Shown here piece by piece: positions 55,264 to 62,783 of a stretch of 64,000 bases of DNA; the first letter of the stretch is position 1, and the number at the start of each line of letters is the position of its first letter. The notes beneath the pieces are model-generated. The model did no database searches and was not told where the DNA came from. It worked only from the letters and a program-made list of their open reading frames with translations. The position numbers were made by a program, and so were the translations under genes. Source of the stretch: Paenarthrobacter sp. AR 02 (GTDB lineage: Bacteria > Actinomycetota > Actinomycetes > Actinomycetales > Micrococcaceae); the NCBI RefSeq assembly GCF_021538675.1, contig NZ_JAJUKH010000005.1, positions 62,001-126,000 of the forward strand, given 5' to 3'.

Positions 55264-56568
55264 GTGACCCCGTCTTCCGTCGAGAAGGAACCCGCCGACC
55301 TGGCCGAACTGTCCGCTGAGGAAAAGAAGGCGGCCACATCGGCAAAGCGCGCCGCTACGCGTGCTGCCAACAAAGCCTCAGAGGTTGGCTCTGACAAGCC
55401 TGCACCCAAGAAGCGCGGACCCAAGCCCGGCGCGAAGGCCGCCGCTGAAGCCGCGAACCAGTCCTCAGACGCCGAGGACGCCAACGCCGAAGACGAAGAC
55501 TTCGATCCCGCTGCAGCGGAAGAGGTTGAAGTCGGAGATGACGACGCAGAGGATGCCGCTGCCCCCAAGGAAAAGGCAGCTCCGTCCGGTTCGGGGTTCG
55601 TTTACTCTGATGCCGATGATGACGATGCTCCCGTGCAGCAGGTCATGTCGGCCGGCGCTACGGCCGACCCCGTCAAGGACTACCTGAAGCAGATCGGTAA
55701 GGTCGCCCTGCTGAATGCCGAGCAGGAAGTCGACCTCGCCCTCCGCATTGAAGCCGGACTCTTCGCCGAAGAAAAGATCAACGCTGACGACGGATCCATG
55801 GACCCAAAGCTCAAGCGCGAACTCGAATTCGTGATCCACGACGGCAAGCGCGCCAAGAACCACCTCCTTGAGGCCAACCTGCGACTCGTTGTTTCGCTGG
55901 CCAAGCGCTACACCGGGCGTGGCATGCTCTTCCTCGACCTGATCCAGGAAGGCAACCTGGGCCTCATCCGCGCCGTGGAGAAGTTCGACTACACCAAGGG
56001 CTTCAAGTTCTCCACCTACGCCACCTGGTGGATCCGCCAGGCCATCACCCGCGCGATGGCTGACCAGGCCCGCACTATCCGTATCCCGGTGCACATGGTG
56101 GAAGTCATCAACAAGCTGGCCCGTGTCCAGCGGCAGATGCTCCAGGACCTCGGCCGCGAACCTACGCCGGAAGAATTGGCGTTGGAACTGGACATGACGC
56201 CCGAGAAGGTCGTCGAAGTCCAGAAGTACGGCCGTGAGCCTATTTCCCTGCACACCCCGTTGGGTGAGGACGGCGACTCGGAGTTCGGTGACCTGATCGA
56301 GGACTCGGAAGCTGTTGTTCCCGCGGACGCGGTCAGCTTCACCCTCCTCCAGGAGCAGCTGCATTCCGTCCTGGACACCCTTTCCGAGCGTGAAGCCGGC
56401 GTCGTGGCCATGCGCTTCGGCCTGACCGACGGCCAGCCGAAGACTTTAGACGAAATCGGCAAGGTCTATGGAGTGACGCGCGAGCGTATCCGTCAGATCG
56501 AATCGAAGACCATGTCCAAGTTGCGGCACCCCTCCCGCTCACAGGTCCTCCGGGACTACCTGGACTAA
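55264..56568 (+). CDS. sigA: RNA polymerase primary sigma factor SigA (RpoD/HrdB)
   Basis: Housekeeping sigma-70 factor. A Lys/Ala and then acidic N-terminal region (to about residue 125) precedes region 1.2 ([16 protein letters not shown]), region 2 ([46 protein letters not shown]), region 3 and region 4 with the HTH ([20 protein letters not shown]). 434 residues. GTG 55264 follows AGAAAGG. A terminator and a DUF7455 gene follow, the usual actinobacterial neighbourhood. Confidence 0.97.
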   Translation: MTPSSVEKEPADLAELSAEEKKAATSAKRAATRAANKASEVGSDKPAPKKRGPKPGAKAAAEAANQSSDAEDANAEDEDFDPAAAEEVEVGDDDAEDAAAPKEKAAPSGSGFVYSDADDDDAPVQQVMSAGATADPVKDYLKQIGKVALLNAEQEVDLALRIEAGLFAEEKINADDGSMDPKLKRELEFVIHDGKRAKNHLLEANLRLVVSLAKRYTGRGMLFLDLIQEGNLGLIRAVEKFDYTKGFKFSTYATWWIRQAITRAMADQARTIRIPVHMVEVINKLARVQRQMLQDLGREPTPEELALELDMTPEKVVEVQKYGREPISLHTPLGEDGDSEFGDLIEDSEAVVPADAVSFTLLQEQLHSVLDTLSEREAGVVAMRFGLTDGQPKTLDEIGKVYGVTRERIRQIESKTMSKLRHPSRSQVLRDYLD

Positions 56569-56589
56569 ACAGTTCGATGCACCCAGTGT

Positions 56590-56626
56590 GCGGCCCAGTC
56601 GGATCTCCGGCTGGGCCGCTTTCTTG
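56590..56626 (+). terminator. Rho-independent terminator after sigA
   Basis: GCGGCCCAG (56590-56598) pairs with CTGGGCCGC (56611-56619), continued by CGG/CCG around ATCT, and followed by TTTCTT. Confidence 0.88.
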
Positions 56627-56671
56627 CCCGCGGCGCGCCCGGCGTCTGAACCTGGGTGGGGACAACGCAAA

Positions 56672-56700
56672 AGGGCTCCTCCCGATCGGGAGGAGCCCTG
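56672..56700 (-). terminator. Rho-independent terminator after the DUF7455 gene
   Basis: A 14-bp perfect palindrome half (AGGGCTCCTCCCGA) and its complement at 56672-56699. On the minus strand it is followed by TTTTGCG. Confidence 0.9.
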
Positions 56701-56742
56701 TGCGCTCAAACGGTTTTCCGGACTTTGCCGGTGTGCCCTGCC

Positions 56743-56964
56743 TTAGTCGACGGGGACGGGAGCCTTCTCGTTGAGGCGCTCGGTCTCATCGTGCCAGTCC
56801 GAAGTCATGGGCCGAAGCGTAGCTTCTACTGCACGTGCGTGGTGGCCGCAGAAGAGCAGTTCACCACCGGAGGACTCGAGTACAACGCGGACATACGCCT
56901 GGGCTCCGCAACGATCGCACCGGTCAGCTGCGTTCAGCGTGCGGTCTGCAACTGCTGTTGTCAT
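56743..56964 (-). CDS. DUF7455 small zinc-binding-like protein
   Basis: 73 residues: ADRCDRCGAQAYVRVVLESS, then LLFCGHHARAVEATLR. The C-x2-C and C-x2-H pairs suggest one bound zinc. The family is conserved next to the primary sigma factor gene in actinobacteria but has no proven role. ATG 56964 has AAGGAGG 6 nt ahead, which excludes the longer frame starting at 57021. Confidence 0.87.
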   Translation of the reverse strand: MTTAVADRTLNAADRCDRCGAQAYVRVVLESSGGELLFCGHHARAVEATLRPMTSDWHDETERLNEKAPVPVD

Positions 56965-57077
56965 GTCGGCCTCCTTAGTAGTTCTGTATATCCATATAAC
57001 CAGCATTCGATGCAGATCCATGGCAAGGATGGGTCACTTTCGCTGTCCGCGTATCACATGTGCGTAACGTAACCTTC

Positions 57078-57108
57078 CGGGTTGCCCTGGCCCGGGAGTG
57101 GCAACCCG
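57078..57108. repeat. 9-bp inverted repeat upstream of parE
   Basis: CGGGTTGCC (57078-57086) and GGCAACCCG (57100-57108) around 13 nt. TAGTAT (57134-57139) downstream may be the -10 of parE, so the repeat would lie near the -35 to -60 region. Confidence 0.45.
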
Positions 57109-57220
57109 TACCTGTCGGTGGCCGCAGCTAGCCTAGTATTGGCAGTGTTTGCCTTGAATTACCAGCGATATCACGGCTGGGAAACACCCTGAGATATACC
57201 CCTGAAGGAGCACACCGCGA

Positions 57221-59329
57221 GTGGCACCGAGTTCTGAATACAACGCCCGGCACCTGTCTGTCCTTGAAGGCCTGGAAGCCGTTCGAAAGCGTCCGGGCAT
57301 GTACATCGGTTCCACCGACTCCCGCGGCCTCATGCACTGTTTGTGGGAGATCATCGACAACTCGGTGGATGAGGCGTTGGCAGGTTTCGGCCACGACATC
57401 AAGGTGATCCTGCATGCCGACAATTCTGTCGAAATTCACGACGACGGCCGTGGCATCCCCGTGGACGTCGAGCCAAAAACCGGACTCTCCGGCGTCGAGG
57501 TGGTCTTTACCAAACTGCACGCAGGTGGCAAGTTCGGCGGCGGTTCGTACACTGCTTCCGGTGGCCTGCATGGCGTGGGTGCGTCGGTAGTCAACGCGTT
57601 GTCGAGCCGGCTGGACGTCCAGGTGGACCGGGGGAGCAAGACTTACCAGATGTCGTTCCGCCGCGGCGAGCCCGGCCGGTTCGTGGACCCAGGTTCCAAG
57701 CCCGGGCCCGACGCCCCGTTTGAGCCCTTCGTGGAGAAGTCCGTGCTGGATGTCGTGGGGAAGGCCAAGCGTGGCGTGACCGGTACCCGCATCCGGTATT
57801 GGGCAGACCGCCAGATTTTTACTCCTGACGCAAAGTTCTCCTATGACGACCTGGCGGCGCGTGCCCGCCAGACGTCTTTCCTGGTTCCGGGCCTGAAAAT
57901 TACGGTCCGTGATGAGCGGAAGCTGGCCGGGACGCCAGGCGAGAACGGTGCCCACGAAGAGGTATTCCACCACGACGGTGGGATCTCCGAGTTTGTCGAA
58001 TTCCTTGCAGCCGATTCCGGTGTGACTGACGTCTGGCGTCTTCATGGTTCAGGAAAGTTCAAGGAAACCGTGCCCGTCCTGGACGAAAACGGCCACAGCA
58101 AGATTGCGGAAGTCGAGCGCGACTGCGAGGTGGATATTGCCCTGCGCTGGGGTATCGGGTACGAGACCACCATGCGCAGCTTCGTTAACATCATCGCCAC
58201 CCCCAAAGGCGGCACCCACCAGTCGGGGTTTGAGGCTGCCCTCCTGAAGACTTTCCGCAAAGCGGTGGAGACCAATGCCCGCAAGTTGAAAGCCGGCAAC
58301 GACAAGATCGAGAAAGACGACATCCTCGCAGGGCTGACCGCCGTGTTGACAGTGCGTTTGGCCGAGCCCCAGTTCGAAGGGCAGACCAAGGAAATTCTCG
58401 GCACCTCCGCGGTCAGGGCGATCGTGGCGAAGGTCGTTGAAAAGGAAATCACCTCCCGGCTGAATTCGGCCAACCGCAACGACAAGGCCCAGTCGGCGCT
58501 TCTTCTGGAGAAGATGGTCAGCGAGATGAAGTCGCGCATCTCGGCCCGTGTCCATAAGGAAACCCAGCGTCGCAAGAACGCCCTGGAAACCTCGTCAATG
58601 CCCACGAAGCTCGCGGATTGCCGCACCGACGACGTTGCCCGCTCGGAACTGTTCATCGTTGAGGGCGACTCCGCGCTGGGTACCGCCAAGCTCGCGCGCT
58701 CATCCGACTTCCAGGCGCTGCTTCCGATTCGAGGCAAGATCCTCAACGTGCAAAAGGCCTCGGTGGGGGACATGCTCTCCAACGCTGAGTGCGCGGCACT
58801 GATCCAGGTGGTGGGGGCAGGCTCGGGCCGCAGTTTCGATATTGACGCTGCCAGGTATGGCAAGGTCATCCTCATGACCGACGCCGACGTCGATGGCGCG
58901 CACATCCGCACCCTTCTGCTGACGTTGTTCTTCCGCTACATGCGTCCCATGGTTGAAGCCGGCCGGGTATTTGCCGCCGTTCCGCCACTGCACAGGGTTG
59001 AGGTCATCAACCCCGGCCAGAAGGCCAACGAGATGATCTACACCTACTCCGAGGCTGAGCTTCACGTGCTCCTCAACAACCTCGCCAAGGAGGGCAAGCG
59101 CTACAAAGAGCCCATCCAGCGGTACAAAGGCCTTGGTGAAATGGATGCTCAACAACTGGCCGAGACCACCATGGATCCGCGGCACAGGACCCTCCGGAAG
59201 GTGGGCATCGACAGCGCGCAGCGGGCAGAAGAAGTGTTCGACCTCTTGATGGGTTCGGACGTGGCACCGCGCAAGGAGTTCATTATTGCCGGGGCAGCGA
59301 CACTCGACAGGGAACGTATCGACGCTTAG
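57221..59329 (+). CDS. parE: Type IIA topoisomerase ATPase subunit, ParE-like (GyrB family)
   Basis: 702-residue GHKL ATPase and TOPRIM protein. ATPase motifs: EIIDNSVDEALAG, IHDDGRGIPV, and GGLHGVGASVVNAL. TOPRIM: FIVEGDSALGTAK and MTDADVDGAHI, followed by the QRYKGLGEMDA tail. The text around KLARSSDFQALLPIRGKILN and its place beside sigA favour topoisomerase IV subunit B over gyrase, since gyrB normally lies near the replication origin; the distinction is not certain. No parC/gyrA partner follows. GTG 57221 has AAGGAG upstream. Confidence 0.85.
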   Translation: MAPSSEYNARHLSVLEGLEAVRKRPGMYIGSTDSRGLMHCLWEIIDNSVDEALAGFGHDIKVILHADNSVEIHDDGRGIPVDVEPKTGLSGVEVVFTKLHAGGKFGGGSYTASGGLHGVGASVVNALSSRLDVQVDRGSKTYQMSFRRGEPGRFVDPGSKPGPDAPFEPFVEKSVLDVVGKAKRGVTGTRIRYWADRQIFTPDAKFSYDDLAARARQTSFLVPGLKITVRDERKLAGTPGENGAHEEVFHHDGGISEFVEFLAADSGVTDVWRLHGSGKFKETVPVLDENGHSKIAEVERDCEVDIALRWGIGYETTMRSFVNIIATPKGGTHQSGFEAALLKTFRKAVETNARKLKAGNDKIEKDDILAGLTAVLTVRLAEPQFEGQTKEILGTSAVRAIVAKVVEKEITSRLNSANRNDKAQSALLLEKMVSEMKSRISARVHKETQRRKNALETSSMPTKLADCRTDDVARSELFIVEGDSALGTAKLARSSDFQALLPIRGKILNVQKASVGDMLSNAECAALIQVVGAGSGRSFDIDAARYGKVILMTDADVDGAHIRTLLLTLFFRYMRPMVEAGRVFAAVPPLHRVEVINPGQKANEMIYTYSEAELHVLLNNLAKEGKRYKEPIQRYKGLGEMDAQQLAETTMDPRHRTLRKVGIDSAQRAEEVFDLLMGSDVAPRKEFIIAGAATLDRERIDA

Positions 59330-60534
59330 GCGCTGGGCGTAGCCGGCGCGTCGTTGTCCTTTGCGGTGCGGCCGGCGGGGGCCGCCACGGCTGCTGCTCC
59401 CACGGCCAGGGCCAACGCACCCAGTCCCCATGGCAGCCCGGCGCCGACCGCAACTCCGCCCACCAGCAACGGGCCGCCTGCATCGCCAAGCTCGCGTCCG
59501 AGCTCCGCCGACCCCATGGTCCGGCCCAGGCGCTCCGGAGGGGTCGAGTCGGCGAGATGGGCAAAGGCCAGCGGCGTCGCGACGCCTATTCCGAGCCCGA
59601 TCAGGACAGCGGCGCCGTACGTCCAGCCGGCGCCGGGAAGGAGCGCGGCTACGAGCGTGCCGACGGCAATGGCCCCCAGTCCGGCCATCATGCCAGGCCT
59701 ATCGGCAAGCCGGCCCCGGTCCCGCAGGCTGCCAATCCGTGGCTGTACCAGGGATGAGGCAACGGCGAGCACCGTCACGACGGCAACACTGCCGGAGGTG
59801 CCGAGGCCTTCGCGGGCAGCAAGAGCCGGGAGGAATCCGACGGCGGCACCCAGGGCTCCCGTCGCGGCGGCGAGGACCAGCGTGGGTCCCAGGAACGAGC
59901 GCTCCGTGCTTTGGTGCCACACATCGACGATGGTGTACCTGGGCCGGGGAAGCGGTGCCAGCGGCGGAACGGCGAACGCAGCCCACGCTGCCACCACAAG
60001 GCCCAGGGCCGACAGGACAAGGAACAGCAAGGCGAAGCCGCCGGCCACGATGGCCAGGGCCCCCAGGAGTGGCCCTATGGCGTAGCCCAGTCCTTTCCAC
60101 GAGCCGTAGCGGCCAAAGTAGCGACCGGTCCTTCCCCCGGCCAGCCGGGCAACGCCCGCAGATGAGGCGGGGGAGAACGCCGACGCTGCCATTCCCTGTC
60201 CCAGGCGGGCTGCGGCAAGCATTGCCGGCTGATCTGCCCAGAGGCCGATTAGGGAAGCGGCGGAGAAAGCAACCAGACCGCCCACGATCACCGGCTTGGG
60301 GCCGATGCGGTCGCTGAGCGCGCCAAAGACGGGCTTGAGGAACACCTCGGCGATGTCGTAAAGGGCCAGCAGGACGCCGAGTCCCAGGAGGCTGAGCCCG
60401 ATGTCCGCGCTTTCGGCCCCCAGCCCGGCGGCGACGGCGTGGGCGCCGAACGCGGTGGTAAATCCTGCTGCATAAAGGGGCCATCGATGGGCCGCGACCA
60501 AGCGCGCTGAGTGGGACGGTTCTGAGGCATTCAC
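59326..60534 (-). CDS. MFS transporter (possible chromate-cluster type)
   Basis: 402 residues with about twelve helices; loop 2-3 is KPVFGALSDRIGPKPVIVGG. GTG 60534 is chosen because TACATT lies exactly 6 nt ahead and a short N-terminus (NASEPSHSARLVAAHRW) leads into helix 1; codons up to 60579 are in frame but lie inside the divergent promoter. It is divergent from the ChrB N-terminal gene with only 33 bp between starts. Some Arthrobacter chromate-resistance clusters also pair an MFS gene with ChrB-N, but chromate export itself is usually by ChrA, which is not here. It overlaps the parE end by 4 bp. Confidence 0.85.
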   Translation of the reverse strand: MNASEPSHSARLVAAHRWPLYAAGFTTAFGAHAVAAGLGAESADIGLSLLGLGVLLALYDIAEVFLKPVFGALSDRIGPKPVIVGGLVAFSAASLIGLWADQPAMLAAARLGQGMAASAFSPASSAGVARLAGGRTGRYFGRYGSWKGLGYAIGPLLGALAIVAGGFALLFLVLSALGLVVAAWAAFAVPPLAPLPRPRYTIVDVWHQSTERSFLGPTLVLAAATGALGAAVGFLPALAAREGLGTSGSVAVVTVLAVASSLVQPRIGSLRDRGRLADRPGMMAGLGAIAVGTLVAALLPGAGWTYGAAVLIGLGIGVATPLAFAHLADSTPPERLGRTMGSAELGRELGDAGGPLLVGGVAVGAGLPWGLGALALAVGAAAVAAPAGRTAKDNDAPATPSA

Positions 60535-60540
60535 GAAACC

Positions 60541-60560
60541 AATGTAACAGCTGCTACATT
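60541..60560. promoter_or_regulatory. Shared divergent promoter with 18-bp palindrome
   Basis: ATGTAACAGCTGCTACAT (60542-60559) is palindromic but for one pair. Its arms supply TACATT on both strands: the minus copy is 6 nt before GTG 60534 (MFS) and the plus copy 7 nt before GTG 60568 (ChrB-N). Both -10 elements would be covered by one bound dimer. Confidence 0.65.
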
Positions 60561-60567
60561 CGGAATT

Positions 60568-61104
60568 GTGATTGATCAACGTTGGCTACTGATCCTCGTC
60601 CAGGTACCTTCGCAGCCGTCCCGACACAGGGTGGCGGTCTGGCGTGAACTTCGCCGGATTGGCGCGGTACCGCTGTCGCCCGGGACCTGGGTGCTTCCCG
60701 TCCATCCGGCCTTCGACGCCGGATTGGCCCGAGCAGAAGAGCTTGTTGCCAAGGGCGGTGGCTCCTGGACGTTGGTGGACGCCTCTCCCCGGAACCAAGG
60801 CGAGGACACCTTCCGGAGTGCGTACGAAGCTGCCCGACTGGAGGAATGGTCCGAGTTCATGGCGGACTGTGGCAAGTTCGAGCAGGAAATCGCGAAGGAA
60901 GTTGCCCACGAAAAGTTTACGTTCGCCGAGCTGGAGGAGGAGGAACAGAGCCTGGAACGCCTGAGGCGCTGGTTCCGCGAATTGAAGTCCCGCGATGTCC
61001 TGCACCTTCCACAGGCGGGAGAAGCAGCCGACCATCTTGCGCGGTGCGGGACCGCCCTTGAGCGCTATGCCTCAAGGGTCTATGAAGTCACACTGCAGCA
61101 GTAG
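60568..61104 (+). CDS. ChrB N-terminal domain protein
   Basis: 178 residues matching the N-terminal domain of ChrB, the chromate-responsive regulator: RWLLILVQVPSQPSRHRVAV, WRELRRIGAVPLSPGTWVLP. The middle has an acidic helix (FTFAELEEEEQSLERLRRW). The C-terminal ChrB domain is absent, as in the split ChrB-N proteins of Arthrobacter. GTG 60568 is chosen from TACATT 7 nt ahead. Divergent from an MFS gene with which it probably shares an operator. Confidence 0.82.
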   Translation: MIDQRWLLILVQVPSQPSRHRVAVWRELRRIGAVPLSPGTWVLPVHPAFDAGLARAEELVAKGGGSWTLVDASPRNQGEDTFRSAYEAARLEEWSEFMADCGKFEQEIAKEVAHEKFTFAELEEEEQSLERLRRWFRELKSRDVLHLPQAGEAADHLARCGTALERYASRVYEVTLQQ

Positions 61105-61123
61105 CCAGGTGCCGGTCCCGGCA

Positions 61124-62110
61124 CTAGCCCAGGAGCCCGGGCACGATCAGCAGGGCTGTCGGTACGGCCAGCAGAAGGATGGAGGCCGCGAGGACCAGGA
61201 TCCGCAGGCCCTTGGTGAGCGGAGGCTGCGGCGAGAGAAGGCGGCTGACGCGGGACGCCGTCGTACGTGGTGAGTCGGCGCCGCCGGTAGCGCTGACTGA
61301 ATTGCCCTCCACCACCGCGCCTCCTGTGGTGAAGGCGTGGGTTCCAACGGTCGGCTGGGACGAACCGCTGGCGACAATGGCGATTGCCTTGATGAGTGTC
61401 CCTTTGCTTTCCGTTCGGAGGGCGACGTCGTCGGCCAGCATCTCGATCAGGGAGTTCACGGCGGTCTGGGCGAGCCGGGTGGTGGGAAACCACGGTAAGG
61501 CCTGCCGCCAGGCGGCGAAGGCCCACAGCAGGAGGTCGTGGCGTTGGGACAGGTGTGCATTCTCGTGAATGAGGACGGCGCGGAGTTCGGCGGGTTCAAG
61601 GGCTGCCATGAGGCCATCGGAGAGCACGGTCACTGAGCGGGCGCCGCCGGGCAGGCAGTACGCCACTGGCGAGTCATGGCTGATTACCACGGTTCCCGGT
61701 CCGTCGTCGGAGGGTGATGCCAGCAGGGCCAGTAGTTCGCGGTGCCGGCGCCGCTGGCGTTCAATCTTGTAGTAGGTCAGCAGGAGGGTGAAGACCAGGT
61801 GCGCGGTCAGAAGGGCAGCTGCCGACAGGGCGAAGAGATGCCAGAATCCCAGCGCTGTGGTGGGTTCGTTGTAGAAGACCATTCCTGCCAGGCTCCGGAG
61901 GCCGGCGAGGAGGTTGTCGCCCACGGGTTCCAGGCCATAAACAAGCATGGCGCCGATCATGGAAAGCCCACCGGCCAGGGCGATCGCCTGCCACAGCACC
62001 ATGGCTGTGAAGGGGGAGCGTGCAGGCCACTGTGCTCGCGACAGCAGAACGGGCACGGGCCATGCCAGGATCAATGCCAGGACCGCAAGCAGGTATGAGG
62101 TCCAGAACAT
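61124..62110 (-). CDS. M56 family membrane metalloprotease (BlaR1-like, no sensor domain)
   Basis: 328 residues with four membrane helices (about 3-24, 35-60, 92-113, 300-325) and a cytosolic zinc protease: HENAH at residues 182-186 and Glu223 in LIEMLADDVA. It lacks the C-terminal penicillin-binding sensor of BlaR1 and MecR1, so its signal is not a beta-lactam in the classical way. It starts 5 nt after the blaI stop, forming an operon. By analogy it would cleave or inactivate BlaI when triggered. Confidence 0.88.
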   Translation of the reverse strand: MFWTSYLLAVLALILAWPVPVLLSRAQWPARSPFTAMVLWQAIALAGGLSMIGAMLVYGLEPVGDNLLAGLRSLAGMVFYNEPTTALGFWHLFALSAAALLTAHLVFTLLLTYYKIERQRRRHRELLALLASPSDDGPGTVVISHDSPVAYCLPGGARSVTVLSDGLMAALEPAELRAVLIHENAHLSQRHDLLLWAFAAWRQALPWFPTTRLAQTAVNSLIEMLADDVALRTESKGTLIKAIAIVASGSSQPTVGTHAFTTGGAVVEGNSVSATGGADSPRTTASRVSRLLSPQPPLTKGLRILVLAASILLLAVPTALLIVPGLLG

Positions 62111-62115
62111 AGTGG

Positions 62116-62502
62116 CTAATTGTAGCCGAGCAGTTTGCGCAGTGTTGCGGCTTCGCTTTCAGTGACGGAGCCAATGAATCGGGCGAGGACGGCTTCCCGG
62201 TCCGGAGCGGAGCCAAGGACTTCGTGCATGAGCTCGGCGGTGTGGTCTGCGCGGCTGGAAACGGCCTGGTAGCGGTGCGGGCGGGTTCCGCGCTCACGCT
62301 CCACAAGGCCCTTCTTTTCCAGCCGGGAGAGGACAGTAAGAACCGTGGTTACGGCCAGGTCCTTGCCCTGGTGCCCTGCCGAGCCATCGCCGGCTTCGGA
62401 ATCCTGCGCGAGGAGATCGCGCAGGGTGTTGGCAGTTGCAGCCTCCTGGCCTGCCCAGAGCAGATCCATGACTGCCCGTTCCAGTTCCCCAAGACTTGCC
62501 AT
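62116..62502 (-). CDS. blaI: BlaI/MecI/CopY family transcriptional repressor
   Basis: 128-residue winged-helix repressor: LGELERAVMDLLW at the start, VTTVLTVLSRLEKKGLVERE as recognition region, and a C-terminal helical dimerisation part (DREAVLARFIGSVTESEAAT). ATG 62502 is chosen because the family starts there; an in-frame ATG at 62565 adds a Cys-rich leader unlike the family. The dyad TTCTAC-N5-GTAGAA lies 100 bp upstream, and two more copies stand before cydA. Confidence 0.92.
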   Translation of the reverse strand: MASLGELERAVMDLLWAGQEAATANTLRDLLAQDSEAGDGSAGHQGKDLAVTTVLTVLSRLEKKGLVERERGTRPHRYQAVSSRADHTAELMHEVLGSAPDREAVLARFIGSVTESEAATLRKLLGYN

Positions 62503-62601
62503 CAATACGTCCCTACCTTCCGCATCCCAACAACAGCACTTCTGCTGCCCGGTGCGACGATCCAATATTCATTCACTAATTTACCGCTTTTCAACTCTCC
62601 A

Positions 62602-62618
62602 TTCTACGTCAAGTAGAA
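62602..62618. promoter_or_regulatory. BlaI operator candidate 1 (upstream of blaI)
   Basis: TTCTACGTCAAGTAGAA: perfect 6-bp arms around 5 nt. It lies 100-116 bp upstream of the blaI ATG and fits autoregulation of the blaI-M56 operon. Confidence 0.75.
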
Positions 62619-62700
62619 CTGTCGGCGCGTCGCCGGCTGGAGGAAGGCCTTGCGCGTGCGTAACGCCACTTGAAGAATGGGTTGGGTCGACCGCCATTTG

Positions 62701-62717
62701 TTCTACACTGTGTAGAA
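62701..62717. promoter_or_regulatory. BlaI operator candidate 2 (upstream of cydA)
   Basis: TTCTACACTGTGTAGAA, same 6-5-6 dyad. It overlaps TTGTTC (62698-62703), a possible -35, and fills the 16-nt spacer before TACGTT (62720-62725). Confidence 0.78.
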
Positions 62718-62725
62718 GATACGTT

Positions 62726-62742
62726 TTCTACGCAACGTAGAA
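62726..62742. promoter_or_regulatory. BlaI operator candidate 3 (upstream of cydA)
   Basis: TTCTACGCAACGTAGAA, 25 bp centre-to-centre from candidate 2. It would cover the cydA transcription start and ends 41 bp before the ATG. Confidence 0.78.
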
Positions 62743-62783
62743 GTATCGTCACTGCACTTCGGTCCACCGCACAAAGGACAGCC

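Noticed and set aside
61124..62502. Beta-lactam resistance module
   Set aside because: The M56 protein has no penicillin-binding sensor domain and there is no beta-lactamase gene nearby; the operators instead point to cydA.
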